A stretch of DNA of 64,000 bases, from positions 310,001 to 374,000 of the forward strand of contig NZ_JAMBNV010000001.1 in the NCBI RefSeq assembly GCF_023715245.1. Reading direction: 5' to 3'. A model generated the notes under the pieces. The model saw only the letters and a list, made by a program, of their open reading frames with translations. It was not told where the DNA came from and made no database searches. Numbering within the stretch: position 1 is the first letter of the stretch; each line of letters opens with the position of its first letter. Positions 17,596 to 26,920 of this stretch are shown one piece after another. The position numbers were made by a program, and so were the translations under genes. Origin of the DNA: Sporosarcina luteola. Lineage in GTDB: Bacteria > Bacillota > Bacilli > Bacillales_A > Planococcaceae.

Positions 17596-18252
17596 ATGGA
17601 AAGAAGAATGCAGATGAGAAAGATTTTTGTATGGAGATGGACATTTTTTATTGTCGGCGTCATCGTGTTGTCGCTCGGCATTACGATGACGATTAAAGGG
17701 CAGCGCCTAGGCGTTGGCCCGTGGGACGTCCTGCACATCGGCCTATCCCGACACTTCGGGCTGACAATCGGGACATGGAGCATCATCAGTGGCTTGACCC
17801 TCATCACTTTGACCTCCGTTATGATGAAACAATGGCCGAAGCTTGGGACTTGGTTGAACATGCTCCTGCTAGGCCTATTCATTGACTTTTTCAACTGGAT
17901 ATTGCCAGAATTCGAAACGATGACAGGGCAAGTGATCATCTTCACGCTCGGTGTCATTGTCATGTCTTACGGCGTCGGTATCTATGTCGCGCCCAATGTC
18001 GGTGCAGGGCCACGAGACAGCCTTATGCTCATCCTCGTCGACAAGCTTGGGATTAGCATGAAAAAGGTGCGGACGATGAATGAAGTGATTGTCGGCTTTG
18101 CGGGCTGGCTATTGGGCGGCCCGGTCGGCATCGGCACAGTCATCATCGCCTTCCTCCTCGGCCAAATCGTCCACTACGCCTTGCCTCAATGCCGCAAGCT
18201 GCTACTGAAACTTGCCGGTGAGGAAGATGGACAGGTATTGTTTACTAAATAA
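17596..18252 (+). CDS. YczE/YyaS/YitT family integral membrane protein
   Basis: 218 residues with five or six predicted membrane helices. The two related segments GQRLGVGPWDVLHIGLS (about 35-51) and NVGAGPRDSLMLIL (about 135-148) are the internal repeat that marks this family. Function is poorly defined in all members. The start is ATG 17596; a further ATG seven codons later is possible. A large hairpin terminator follows. Confidence 0.85.
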   Translation: MERRMQMRKIFVWRWTFFIVGVIVLSLGITMTIKGQRLGVGPWDVLHIGLSRHFGLTIGTWSIISGLTLITLTSVMMKQWPKLGTWLNMLLLGLFIDFFNWILPEFETMTGQVIIFTLGVIVMSYGVGIYVAPNVGAGPRDSLMLILVDKLGISMKKVRTMNEVIVGFAGWLLGGPVGIGTVIIAFLLGQIVHYALPQCRKLLLKLAGEEDGQVLFTK

Positions 18253-18298
18253 ATTTAATAAACAATACGTTAGAATCTCAGGTAGCTCCGTTGATAGC

Positions 18299-18342
18299 AA
18301 ACAGGGACACAATTCGCATATGAATTGGTGTCCCTGTTTTTG
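18299..18342 (+). terminator. Rho-independent terminator
   Basis: ACAGGGACAC/GTGTCCCTGT outer stem with AATTC/GAATT inner pairing, then TTTTTG. Confidence 0.8.
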
Positions 18343-18407
18343 TTGTTGAGTCACCACTAAGATGCTTTATATTGATGGATTGGAAAAAATGTCCCCTAGA
18401 ATGGACG

Positions 18408-18437
18408 GAGTCGCTTAGGCGGCTCTTTTGTTTTTTA
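18408..18437 (+). terminator. Second, weaker terminator-like hairpin
   Basis: GAGTCGC/GCGGCTC with a short loop and a T-rich tail. There is no gene between this and the previous terminator, so it may be a relic of a lost gene. Confidence 0.4.
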
Positions 18438-18524
18438 ACTTATAGAAGAGGTATTTCTGGAAGAGTGCTGGAATAGTTAATGTAAGGAGACAGTTCAATT
18501 CAATATTTTTGGGGGAGAGATGAT

Positions 18525-18959
18525 TTGAAGAAAATAATATCTGTCATATTTACAATAATGGTTTTAACAGCTTGTTCTGAAACTACGAACCATGATTATA
18601 AGTTTAGTGGAGAAAGTGAGCATTGGAAAGCTGAATACTCGTATAAAGGGACAGAAAAATGGGGAGAAAAAAACGGACAAAGAACGTATTCAATCGAAGA
18701 TAGTTATCAGCTTGTTTTACAATATAAAGGTTCTATAGAAGAGTTGTCTTCATTACAAACACTTGAATACTCTTTTGAATCGAATAGAAATCACTGGAAG
18801 CTAACTGAGGAGTACACGGAACCCCCATTAACAGGTACGTTTTTGTCTTCAGGTGAATCAAAAGGCGGGGCAAAAGTAGGCAAAGATGAAGTGATAAAAG
18901 TAACTGTAAAATGGGATGACTTTGAAGAGTCATTTGAACTGCATAATTATAGTGAGTGA
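18525..18959 (+). CDS. Small secreted lipoprotein, 144 residues, unknown function
   Basis: TTG start with GGGGGAG at 18511-18517. The N-terminus MKKIISVIFTIMVLTAC is a signal peptide ending in a lipobox with Cys17, so the mature protein should be lipid-anchored outside the membrane. The mature part is hydrophilic and rich in Ser, Glu, Lys and aromatic residues, with no recognised domain. Base composition is visibly more AT-rich than flanking genes. It pairs with the next lipoprotein gene 35 bases downstream and is probably co-transcribed. Confidence 0.75.
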   Translation: MKKIISVIFTIMVLTACSETTNHDYKFSGESEHWKAEYSYKGTEKWGEKNGQRTYSIEDSYQLVLQYKGSIEELSSLQTLEYSFESNRNHWKLTEEYTEPPLTGTFLSSGESKGGAKVGKDEVIKVTVKWDDFEESFELHNYSE

Positions 18960-18994
18960 CTTTGTAGAACGGGCCATAAAAGGAGACAAGGGAA

Positions 18995-19600
18995 TTGAAA
19001 AAAATAAGTATAATGGTGATTATTCTTTTGTTGTCGGCTTGTTCAGCGGAAACAATAACGGATGAAAGAACAAAACCAGAAATCAACTCCGGGAAAGTTT
19101 CCGATGAAGCTGTTCATCAGAAACTTGATGGGACAGAAGAACAGGACTACATCAAAATTTCTAAAGATGATGCCCCAAGACTTTGGAGTGATGCTGATGT
19201 TCAACTATGGAAGTATGTAACAGACTATTCCCTTTCTGAAGAAATGGGTTATAAGCAAGAAATTACAAGTTGGAGAAAATTAGAAGGTGAATTTGATAAA
19301 TCGCTTTCAACGCCAAATCAAACTTGGGAAAATCCAGGAAAGCTCCTTTTAGCTTTCATGACTGATGTAGAAGTTAGTAATTATTTAGGGCAAGAAATTT
19401 GGGAAATCAATTCACGAATCAAATTTTTGGATGAGAATAATGCATTAGGTTATATCATGAGTTATGGCCTTCATGATGATTCTGCTGCTGGAAGCGATAT
19501 CAAATTAACGATGAAAAAAGAGAATGGATTTTGGTATATAGAATCTGCTGAAGAACGAGAGCATTGTTCAAGGGGTATCGGTGAAAGTTTCTGTATATAA
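18995..19600 (+). CDS. Secreted lipoprotein, 201 residues, unknown function
   Basis: TTG start after AAAGGAGAC. The signal peptide MKKISIMVIILLLSAC has a lipobox with Cys16. The mature region ends with a beta-rich stretch (IKLTMKKENGFWYIESA) similar in style to small extracellular lipoproteins that inspect envelope state, and carries two late cysteines (EHCSRG and ESFCI) that could form a disulfide. AT-rich like its partner upstream. No recognised family. Confidence 0.75.
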   Translation: MKKISIMVIILLLSACSAETITDERTKPEINSGKVSDEAVHQKLDGTEEQDYIKISKDDAPRLWSDADVQLWKYVTDYSLSEEMGYKQEITSWRKLEGEFDKSLSTPNQTWENPGKLLLAFMTDVEVSNYLGQEIWEINSRIKFLDENNALGYIMSYGLHDDSAAGSDIKLTMKKENGFWYIESAEEREHCSRGIGESFCI

Positions 19601-19804
19601 GTTAATGTAACAAAGATGTAGGAAACTTGTTCCTGAAGTTAACTTGTAACGTCTTTTGACTGTTGAAATATATGCTGATTAACCTGGTTATTTACGTTGT
19701 CATTTGCACTTTTCTCCCCTCAACCGAACCCTTTCGAAGACAAGCCGTGCTTTTTTTTATTGACTGGGCATATGGTAGAAATGCAAGTAGTCAATTGGGA
19801 AAGG

Positions 19805-20887
19805 ATGGTCATCATATACGGGACAATAACGGAATACATGGGGACAGCCTATACAGGGCGAGGGGTCGCGCACAAATACGATACATTGATTGCCACCGCT
19901 GACAAAACGATCTTTTTGAAAGCGCCGCCGTCGAACGCGATATCCAAAGTTTTGAACGACGCGGCAGCTCATTTCATCAAAAGGGGCTATGACGTGGACC
20001 GCTTTAACAATCCCGTCCTACCTGACAATACGGATGCCATATTTGTAAAAGACATTAATTTATTCATTCTCCAAGCATCCCACCCCGTTTCGCTTGAGCC
20101 GACCGAAATCGGCGGCCGCCACCACGTCATCAGCTTTTATGATGCGTATGACGAGGACAAACTGCAAAACCGATCGACAGAAATGGCCGATGTTGTGGAA
20201 GAATCAAACCTCGTATTTACCAAAATGATGCAATCCATGTCCGAAGCATTGCGGATCCATGACGAGTGGGAGCAAGTGAATATCGTCAGGATGATGTGGA
20301 GTGAACATGAGCAAATGACCGTCTCTTTGAGGGAAGAGCTATTCGGCACAATGAAGCTGCGTAAGAAATCGACAGTATCACATCGGATTGCCGGCTCGTT
20401 ATCACCGGGCGGGTCCCGCGATTTCATTCCCTCCATCACGAGCTGGACGAAGAGGAGAATCCTCATGAAAGGATTGTCCGGAACGGGAAAATCGACCATG
20501 TTGAAGGCGCTCGGAAAGGAGGCAGAAAGCCGGGGGATAGATGTCCTCTACGGCTGGTGCGGACTTGATCCGAAAAGCGTCGACATCCTTTTGTTCCCGG
20601 AGTTGTCGGTTTGCCTTTTCGACGCGACACAGCCACATGAATATGATCCGGAGAGTCCATTGGATGAGATTCTTGATCTCGTTTCGATGTGCACGGAAGA
20701 TGCGGAAGCAGAAGAGAAGATACGCGAAATCAGCGGCCGGTATAAAGAGAAAATCATGGACGCGACAGGCTATATGCATGCGTATGCGCATAGCGAAAAC
20801 AGGCTGCGCGAAATCGTCGATCAGACAATCATCCGGAAATCCTTTGAGGAGAAAACACGTCAACTTTCAAGATGGATTGACGTCTAA
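19805..20887 (+). CDS. PRK06851-type tandem P-loop protein with degenerate first nucleotide site
   Basis: 360 residues from ATG 19805, which gives the usual length of this family. The preceding GGGAAAGG is very close, and in-frame starts at 19697, 19772 and 19781 are possible. The family has two similar P-loop halves. The second half (about 210-360) keeps the Walker A GLSGTGKST at 223-231 and the AxFDATQPHE-type motif. In the first half the matching position reads FLKAPPSNAISK (about 37-48), without the glycines, lysine and threonine of a P-loop, so it is unlikely to bind ATP. Function of the family is unknown; a nucleotide-dependent switch is inferred. Confidence 0.7.
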   Translation: MVIIYGTITEYMGTAYTGRGVAHKYDTLIATADKTIFLKAPPSNAISKVLNDAAAHFIKRGYDVDRFNNPVLPDNTDAIFVKDINLFILQASHPVSLEPTEIGGRHHVISFYDAYDEDKLQNRSTEMADVVEESNLVFTKMMQSMSEALRIHDEWEQVNIVRMMWSEHEQMTVSLREELFGTMKLRKKSTVSHRIAGSLSPGGSRDFIPSITSWTKRRILMKGLSGTGKSTMLKALGKEAESRGIDVLYGWCGLDPKSVDILLFPELSVCLFDATQPHEYDPESPLDEILDLVSMCTEDAEAEEKIREISGRYKEKIMDATGYMHAYAHSENRLREIVDQTIIRKSFEEKTRQLSRWIDV

Positions 20888-20959
20888 GACAGTTCCTTCT
20901 GCGAGTTTTGCCCGCATATGCTAAAATGGGGGCATCAACCGTTTGAAAGGAAGATCATT

Positions 20960-22150
20960 TTGTCAAAAGTTCTCGATGCGTTTTTACAGGAAAATTTACA
21001 GGAACTGCGCGACCAAGGCCTCTACAATGTAATCGACCCGGTGGAAGGTCCGAATGGTCCAGTTATTAAAATCAACGGAAAAGATTTAATCAATCTTTCC
21101 TCAAACAACTATTTAGGGCTGGCGACAGACGAAGGTTTGAAAAAGCTTGCAATCGCGGCGACGGAAAAGTACGGCGTCGGTGCAGGTGCTGTCCGGACAA
21201 TCAACGGAACGCTCGATATCCATATTGAACTTGAGAAGAAACTTGCTGAATTCAAAGGGACGGAAGCGGCGATTTCCTACCAATCCGGTTTCAACTGCAA
21301 TATGGCAGCAATTTCTGCAGTCATGACTAAGCAGGATGCCATTCTATCGGATGAACTGAACCATGCTTCCATCATCGACGGCTGCCGTCTTTCCGGTGCG
21401 AAAATCATCCGCATCAAGCACCAGGACATGGACGATTTGCGTGCGAAAGCGAAGGAAGCGAAGGAATCCGGCCAATATGGAAAGCTAATGTATATTACGG
21501 ACGGCGTGTTTTCGATGGACGGTAATATCGCAAAGCTTCCTGAAATCGTGGAGATCGCAAAGGAATTCGACTTGATCACTTACGTCGATGATGCGCACGG
21601 GTCCGGTGTAACAGGAAAAGGGAAAGGGACTGTGAAGCAATTCGGTCTTGAAAAAGAGATTGACTTCCAAATCGGCACATTATCGAAAGCGATCGGCGTT
21701 GTCGGCGGCTATGTTGCCGGGACTCAGGCGTTGATCGACTGGCTGAAAGTGCGCTCCCGTCCGTTTTTATTCTCCACTGCATTGCCTGCAGGCGACGTTG
21801 CGGCCATCATGGGCGCGTTGGATAAAATCTCGGAGTCGACGGAGCTGCATGACAAGCTTTGGGAGAATGGGAACTATCTGAAGGAAGGCCTTAAAAAACT
21901 GGGCTTCGACATCGGAGTTTCTGAAACGCCGATTACACCATGCATCATCGGTGAAGAGAAACTGACGCAACAATTCTCGCAACGGTTGATCGAAGAAGGT
22001 GTCTATGCCAAGTCGATCGTCTTCCCGACAGTACCGAAGGGGAAAGGCCGCGTGCGTAATATGCCGATCGCTTCCCATACGAAGGAAATGCTTGATGACG
22101 CGCTTGCTATTTATGAAAAAGTAGGTAAAGAACTCGGCGTCATTTCATAA
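20960..22150 (+). CDS. kbl: Glycine C-acetyltransferase (2-amino-3-ketobutyrate CoA ligase)
   Basis: 396 residues from TTG 20960, with GAAAGGAAG at 20945-20953. A PLP enzyme of the alpha-oxoamine synthase group: the Schiff-base lysine is Lys243 in [12 protein letters not shown], with DDAHGSG at about 210-216 and NSNNYLGL-like LSSNNYLGL at 46-54. It converts 2-amino-3-ketobutyrate and CoA to glycine and acetyl-CoA, the second step of threonine breakdown. Its partner tdh lies 1.4 kb downstream, separated by two small genes and a terminator, whereas in B. subtilis the two are adjacent. Confidence 0.94.
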   Translation: MSKVLDAFLQENLQELRDQGLYNVIDPVEGPNGPVIKINGKDLINLSSNNYLGLATDEGLKKLAIAATEKYGVGAGAVRTINGTLDIHIELEKKLAEFKGTEAAISYQSGFNCNMAAISAVMTKQDAILSDELNHASIIDGCRLSGAKIIRIKHQDMDDLRAKAKEAKESGQYGKLMYITDGVFSMDGNIAKLPEIVEIAKEFDLITYVDDAHGSGVTGKGKGTVKQFGLEKEIDFQIGTLSKAIGVVGGYVAGTQALIDWLKVRSRPFLFSTALPAGDVAAIMGALDKISESTELHDKLWENGNYLKEGLKKLGFDIGVSETPITPCIIGEEKLTQQFSQRLIEEGVYAKSIVFPTVPKGKGRVRNMPIASHTKEMLDDALAIYEKVGKELGVIS

Positions 22151-22160
22151 TATGGATAAT

Positions 22161-22199
22161 AACTGTCGTATCAGCGTAAAGCTGATGCGGCAGTTTTTT
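22161..22199 (+). terminator. Rho-independent terminator after kbl
   Basis: AACTGTCGTATCAGC / GCTGATGCGGCAGTT arms followed by TTTTTT. Confidence 0.85.
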
Positions 22200-22207
22200 C
22201 ATGGAAG

Positions 22208-22291
22208 AACGAGAAATCCAAGCGCGGCAACGAGAACTTTTCAGTGAGTAATGAGAACTCTATGCTAGTTAACGAGAACTCCGCGTCTTTT
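22208..22291. repeat. Phased repeat array 3 (AACGAGAA type, 4 units of 21 bp)
   Basis: AACGAGAA, AACGAGAA, AATGAGAA and AACGAGAA begin at 22208, 22229, 22250 and 22271, exactly 21 bp apart, with unlike sequence between them. Confidence 0.8.
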
Positions 22292-22369
22292 TTTATCGAA
22301 AAGAGGATTAATTCTAGTCAAAAAGGGTAATAGATAGTGAGCAGAACACTTTGAAAAGGTGGGCCACAA

Positions 22370-22654
22370 ATGCGATATAATGAAAGCGTCCAACTTTTGC
22401 AATCGAATGGCAGAGCCGGAGCGTCGATTGTAAAGTTCAGATATGAAAAAATTAAAAAGATAATGCTAACGATCATCCGTGAAGCCGACATCATTTCATT
22501 CGAGGAACTGTCGAACAGGACATTAATAAGGTTGACGCCGTTCGATGGGAACAACCGGTGGTACATGGAAGCGATTGTGACGGACCTTGATGCGAGGGGC
22601 CAACTGGAATGCTCAATGCTCAACGGTAAACTATTTGTGAAGTCCATAGGGTAA
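22370..22654 (+). CDS. Small hypothetical protein, 94 residues
   Basis: ATG 22370 follows AAGGTGG at good spacing. The order of short helices and the final segment (AIVTDLDARGQLEC ... GKLFVKSIG) resemble a winged-helix fold, but there is no clear family match and the call is only a suggestion. It lies after array 3 and ends close to a terminator shared with the next, convergent gene. Confidence 0.55.
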   Translation: MRYNESVQLLQSNGRAGASIVKFRYEKIKKIMLTIIREADIISFEELSNRTLIRLTPFDGNNRWYMEAIVTDLDARGQLECSMLNGKLFVKSIG

Positions 22655-22670
22655 GCGCGATTGATAGATG

Positions 22671-22706
22671 AAAAAAAGCCAATCTTAGATAAAGATCGGC
22701 TTCTTT
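22671..22706. terminator. Bidirectional terminator
   Basis: AAGCCAATCTT / AAGATCGGCTT stem with T-runs on both sides, between convergent genes. Confidence 0.75.
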
Positions 22707-22731
22707 GCGTTCTCCATTATTCTCCTATCTC

Positions 22732-23388
22732 TTACACTTCTTCCGTCGGAAAAACACCCTCCGCCATTCGATTCAACATATGATGTATGACGTAGCGCTG
22801 CATGCCGACTGCCTGCTTCGTAGCTAGCGCCGCTTCTTTTTGGAATGAATCCCTTTGTCCCTGCTTCAATGCGATGACCGCCTTCAAGGAATGGACCATC
22901 CAAGGCGTTCCTACCTTCGATAACGATTCGGAAGACTTCTCCTTATTATTGCTCATTGTATACCCGATACCTGCATAATAATCACGATAGAAAGTTGTTG
23001 TCATCGACCTCGATGTGTCAATCAAACGTCTCCAATCCTTCCGGAACACTAACAGATTGGCATTATAGATATCTTGCACTTCCGCCTGGGGATAGGATTT
23101 CAATATTTTGTTCAGCGAATCAATTATTTCTTTATCTGTTCCATGGGCGAGGGCGTACGCATAGCTGAAGATCGGCTTACTCCGGTGGTTGGCCAAATAG
23201 CGGTCAATCAGTTTCAAACTTCTCGTTCTGTAGATGATATAGAATGGATAGCCCATCGTCAAAATGAATGTGAACGCCATAATAATCGTGAAAACGAGCC
23301 AAGTCTGCATGCCGGACAAAAATAATCCCACCGCCAACAAGGCACTACTAATGATGACTAAAATTAAATTCATATATTTACTGAACAT
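22732..23388 (-). CDS. Two-helix membrane protein, unknown function
   Basis: 218 residues from the ATG at 23388, chosen because GAGGTG precedes it closely; the open frame extends to 23481 without a binding site. Two hydrophobic helices lie at the N-terminus (about 6-25 and 30-50). A soluble helical region with a TPR-like look follows (ALAHGTDKEIIDSLNKILK, AVIALKQGQRDSFQKEA). No recognised domain. Anchored in the membrane with a cytosolic helical scaffold is the best description. Confidence 0.65.
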   Translation of the reverse strand: MFSKYMNLILVIISSALLAVGLFLSGMQTWLVFTIIMAFTFILTMGYPFYIIYRTRSLKLIDRYLANHRSKPIFSYAYALAHGTDKEIIDSLNKILKSYPQAEVQDIYNANLLVFRKDWRRLIDTSRSMTTTFYRDYYAGIGYTMSNNKEKSSESLSKVGTPWMVHSLKAVIALKQGQRDSFQKEAALATKQAVGMQRYVIHHMLNRMAEGVFPTEEV

Positions 23389-23578
23389 TGTGCACCTCAA
23401 GGTTTTTTCTATAGTATACCAGAAAAATATAGGGAAAAGCTGATAAGGAAGGAAAAGCTGTTGTGTTTTACAGGCGCACATAATATAATCTTTTTATATT
23501 GATGTTAATGGGTTTATTCAATTATTAAAAAATTATGTCCTTTCCATAAAAGCATTTGAATAGTAGGAGGAGTCAGTA

Positions 23579-24523
23579 TTGAAAAAAATTATGGTGACCG
23601 GAGCACTTGGCCAGATCGGTTCGGAATTAATTGGCAAGTTGCAGAAAGAATATGGCGAAGAAAATGTGTTGTCGACAGATATTCGCCAACCGCTCGAGCC
23701 GATTGCGGGACCGTTCCAAGTCCTCGATGTGACGGATGGCAAGAAGATGCACGACGTGGCGAAGGATTTCGGTGCGGACACGATTATGCATATGGCGGCG
23801 CTTCTATCAGCTAAAGCCGAAGCTGAACCGCTATTTGCTTGGAACCTCAACATGGGCGGACTCATGAATGCGCTTGAGACTGCGCGCGAGCTCAACATGC
23901 AATTTTTCACGCCAAGCTCGATCGGGGCATTCGGCCCTTCGACACCGAAGTTGAATACACCGCAAGACACATTGCAACGACCGACGACGATGTATGGTGT
24001 CAATAAAGTCTCGGGTGAGCTATTATGCGATTATTACTTCCACCGATTCGGCCTCGACACGCGCGGTGTGCGCTTCCCGGGATTGATTTCCTACGTGGCG
24101 CAGCCAGGCGGGGGAACGACCGATTACGCCGTGGATATTTACTATAAAGCAATTACGGACGGGAAGTATGAGTCCTTCATTGCAGAAGGCACGTGCATGG
24201 ATATGATGTATATGCCGGACGCCTTGCAAGCAATTGTCGACCTGATGGAAGCGGATCCTGCCAAATTGATGCACCGCAACGCGTTCAATGTGACCGCGAT
24301 GTGCTTCGAGCCGGGCGAGATCGCAGCATCGATCAAAAAGCATATTCCGGATTTTGAATTGACGTATAACGTCGACCCGGTCCGTCAAGCGATTGCGGAC
24401 AGCTGGCCTGATCACATCGACTCATCAGCGGCTATCGCAGAGTGGGGATTCAAGACATCATATGATTTGGATGCGATGACTGTGGATATGCTGGAGAAAC
24501 TGAAGAAGAAATTGAAAGCGTAA
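23579..24523 (+). CDS. tdh: L-threonine 3-dehydrogenase, SDR/epimerase type
   Basis: 314 residues from TTG 23579 with TAGGAGGAG upstream. Extended short-chain dehydrogenase: GALGQIGSE at about 7-15 binds NAD, Ser/Tyr/Lys catalysis is seen in the PSSIGAFGP segment and YGVNKVSGE near 140-148. This SDR-type enzyme, unlike the zinc MDR Tdh of B. subtilis, is known from Flavobacteria, Staphylococcus and archaea. It oxidises threonine to 2-amino-3-ketobutyrate, which Kbl cleaves. The shared neighbourhood with kbl supports the substrate. Confidence 0.88.
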   Translation: MKKIMVTGALGQIGSELIGKLQKEYGEENVLSTDIRQPLEPIAGPFQVLDVTDGKKMHDVAKDFGADTIMHMAALLSAKAEAEPLFAWNLNMGGLMNALETARELNMQFFTPSSIGAFGPSTPKLNTPQDTLQRPTTMYGVNKVSGELLCDYYFHRFGLDTRGVRFPGLISYVAQPGGGTTDYAVDIYYKAITDGKYESFIAEGTCMDMMYMPDALQAIVDLMEADPAKLMHRNAFNVTAMCFEPGEIAASIKKHIPDFELTYNVDPVRQAIADSWPDHIDSSAAIAEWGFKTSYDLDAMTVDMLEKLKKKLKA

Positions 24524-24528
24524 CATGA

Positions 24529-24567
24529 AAAGAGCCGCTGATCCGAAATTGGGATCAGCGGCTTTTC
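24529..24567 (+). terminator. Rho-independent terminator after tdh
   Basis: AGCCGCTGATCC / GGATCAGCGGCT stem followed by TTTCATT. Confidence 0.85.
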
Positions 24568-24569
24568 AT

Positions 24570-24701
24570 TATTGTCTAGCTTCAACGACCAGGCCTTCGG
24601 GTCATAAGTCAACCCAGCTTAAGTGGCAAAAAGCGCCACTACGCAAGGTTGTCTTATGCCTGTCAGGCCTAAGCGGCCGTTTCCGCTTTTCGTTATTCAA
24701 A
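24570..24701 (-). repeat. Dispersed 130-bp hairpin repeat, copy A
   Basis: Shares fixed blocks with 39809-39936: TGTCTAG, CGGGTCATAAG, GGCAAA, CTTATGCCTGTC, CCGCTTTT and ATTCAAAA, in the same order and spacing. Stem arms between the fixed blocks differ but still pair (AGGCCT/AGGCCT here). Read on the minus strand it starts at the stop codon of the YjiH-like gene. Similar elements are common after genes in Bacillus and Geobacillus genomes, from memory. Confidence 0.75.
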
Positions 24702-26049
24702 ACAATAAATGTGCTACGCCTGCAACGATCGGCAGGGCGATCAACGTACGCAATAGGAAAATGATGATTAAATCCAAAATGTTGATAGGAATTTTCGTTC
24801 CGAGAATCAAACCGCCGACCTCGGACATGTAAATTAGCTGGACGACTGAAATCGTCGCAATCGTGAACAACGTCATTGGCGAAGTGATGGAGCCTTCAGC
24901 CAAAATGACCGGCAGGAACATGTCCGCAAAACCGACGACCATCGTCTGTGCCGCAGCCGCAGCTTCCGGAATGCCCAATACGGAAAGGATTGGTTCAAAC
25001 GGCTTCCCTAAAAATGTGAAGACGCCTGTGTATTCAGCTAGCATGAGCGCTACTGTACCGAAAGCCATGACGACCGGTGCAACGCCGATCCACATATCGA
25101 GCACATTGCGCATGCCGTCCGTGAAGATCCTGCCGATGGAACGGTTCTTCGAAGCGGTATCGAGTGCGTTTTCGAGTCCGTGATTGAACACATTATAGCC
25201 TTCAGGGAGTTTTTCATCATCCCCCGTGAAAGGACGGCCGTCTATGTACTCGGATTTCTTGCCTCTGAGCGGATAAATCCTCGGCATGATGAGCGCCAAA
25301 ATGATACCTGTCAACAGTACCGTTCCGTAAAACGGAACGAAGTAGTTCGACATGCCGACCGTGTCGATAATAACGAGTGAAAACGTAATGGAAACAACTG
25401 AAAACGTCGTCGCGATAATTGCGGCTTCCCTTTGTGTATAATGACCGTCCTCATATTGCTTGCTCGTCAACAGGACGCCAATCGTACCGTCGCCGATCCA
25501 TGAAGCGAGCGCATCTATGGAGGAACGTCCAGGAAGTTTGAATAATGGACGCATCACTTTCACCATCATCGTCCCGAAGAACTCCAACAGACCAAAATTT
25601 AATAATAATGGCAATAAAAGACCTGCGAAAAGGAAGATTGTGAATAAGAATGACACAAGGCCATCCGGTGCGAGAAGCAAGCCGCCTGTGTTTTCACTCC
25701 AGATTGCTTCAGGCCCAAGTTTGAATGTGACCATGATAGCGAATACAGCTCCGAGTAAACGGGTAACTGTCCAGAACGGTGTCACTTTGAACAATCCTTC
25801 CATAAGAGAAGGGTTGGAACTTGAACGCGGAATGAAAGCATACAGCAACGAGCCGATTGCCGCGATTACAATAATGATCATTGCAGTCATCGGCATGGCA
25901 GGTTCGAGCCAGCCGGACAGGATATCCGCGAATTTTGCGATTGGAACTTTCCATTCTTCCCCGAATTTAAGAGGAATCATGAAAAGGATAACGCCGAGTA
26001 TGGATGGAATTAGAAAGTAGAGCCATGTGGATAAATGATGTTTTTTCAA
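24697..26049 (-). CDS. YjiH family membrane protein (nucleoside-recognition Gate domains)
   Basis: 450 residues with about ten membrane helices. It contains two Gate-like segments (GLLEFFGTMMVKVMRPLFKLP near 170 and a later MLAEYTGVFTFLGKPFEPIL stretch), plus the SWIGDGTIGVLLTSKQYE segment of this family. Members are inner-membrane proteins linked to nucleoside or small-solute movement, without firm biochemical proof. The extreme 3' end runs into repeat copy A, which supplies the final codon context. ATG 26049 is preceded by AAGGAGCAAG. Confidence 0.85.
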   Translation of the reverse strand: MKKHHLSTWLYFLIPSILGVILFMIPLKFGEEWKVPIAKFADILSGWLEPAMPMTAMIIIVIAAIGSLLYAFIPRSSSNPSLMEGLFKVTPFWTVTRLLGAVFAIMVTFKLGPEAIWSENTGGLLLAPDGLVSFLFTIFLFAGLLLPLLLNFGLLEFFGTMMVKVMRPLFKLPGRSSIDALASWIGDGTIGVLLTSKQYEDGHYTQREAAIIATTFSVVSITFSLVIIDTVGMSNYFVPFYGTVLLTGIILALIMPRIYPLRGKKSEYIDGRPFTGDDEKLPEGYNVFNHGLENALDTASKNRSIGRIFTDGMRNVLDMWIGVAPVVMAFGTVALMLAEYTGVFTFLGKPFEPILSVLGIPEAAAAAQTMVVGFADMFLPVILAEGSITSPMTLFTIATISVVQLIYMSEVGGLILGTKIPINILDLIIIFLLRTLIALPIVAGVAHLLF

Positions 26050-26180
26050 CTCTTTCTTGCTCCTTTATGAATAAAATATCGTTATTCTTGTATAATCATA
26101 CATACTATCGGGTTTTCATCCAGTTGTAAATACAATGGATAGAAATTGAACTATTCAGTTTTTTGATGAAGTTATAAAGA

Positions 26181-26206
26181 GGCCCCGTCTGCAATTGCAA
26201 CGGGGC
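26181..26206 (-). terminator. Terminator after bshB2
   Basis: GCCCCGT / ACGGGGC hairpin with a T-rich tail on the minus strand. Confidence 0.7.
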
Positions 26207-26220
26207 ATGGCTGCTTTTGT

Positions 26221-26892
26221 CTATTCCCAACGATAGGTGAAAAATTTCTCTTCGTGTAGCCATTTCAATGCTTCCGGGTCTTTCTCGGCCAGTCTTTTTT
26301 CCATATCACGCATCATCCAGACGGTCTGGGACGCGTGTGCGTTCAATGTATTGAGCTTTTTCTGCGCAGCTCCTTCAACATTATGGATGACGTCAGGTGC
26401 GCCAAGTTTTTCTGCAGTGTTATTCGCAAACGCGATCGTATACAACGTCGGGCGTTCGGATTCCTTCATCCTTCCGACGGCACCGACGACAGCGCGTCCC
26501 GTTGCATCGTGGTCAGGATGGACGGAGAGACCCGGATAGAACGTGATGATGAGGGATGGGTTCGTATCTTCAATCAAATCGGCGACGAGCTTGATCATCT
26601 TTTCATCGTCCTCGAATTCAATCGTCTTGTCGCGCAAGCCCATCATCCGAAGGTCCGTCAGTCCCATGGCGGCTGCCGCGTTCTTCAATTCCTGCTTGCG
26701 GATCTGCGGAAGTGTTTCACGGTTCGCGAACGGGGGATTCCCTAGATTCCGTCCCATTTCGCCCAGTGTCAGACAGGCGTACGTGACGGGGACCCCCATT
26801 TCGAGATATGTGGAAATCGTACCTGACACGCCGAAAGCTTCGTCGTCCGGGTGTGGAAAAATGACGAGCACATGGCGTTCTTCTTTAATCAT
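26221..26892 (-). CDS. bshB2: Bacillithiol biosynthesis deacetylase BshB2
   Basis: 223 residues of the PIG-L/LmbE zinc deacetylase family. The metal motif HPDDE is at 14-18 and the matching HPDHD lies near 122-126. It removes acetyl from GlcNAc-malate in bacillithiol synthesis, or acts on bacillithiol conjugates, as the second BshB paralog. It forms a pair with yojF just upstream on the same strand, the same pair as B. subtilis yojF-yojG. The ATG is preceded by GGAGG. Confidence 0.93.
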   Translation of the reverse strand: MIKEERHVLVIFPHPDDEAFGVSGTISTYLEMGVPVTYACLTLGEMGRNLGNPPFANRETLPQIRKQELKNAAAAMGLTDLRMMGLRDKTIEFEDDEKMIKLVADLIEDTNPSLIITFYPGLSVHPDHDATGRAVVGAVGRMKESERPTLYTIAFANNTAEKLGAPDVIHNVEGAAQKKLNTLNAHASQTVWMMRDMEKRLAEKDPEALKWLHEEKFFTYRWE

Positions 26893-26920
26893 CGAAAAGC
26901 CTCCTTCACAATCAAGTTGC

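Noticed and set aside
24697..26049. Nucleoside transporter of the NupC type
   Set aside because: The Gate-like segments and lack of NupC motifs fit the YjiH group better. Transport activity was not claimed.
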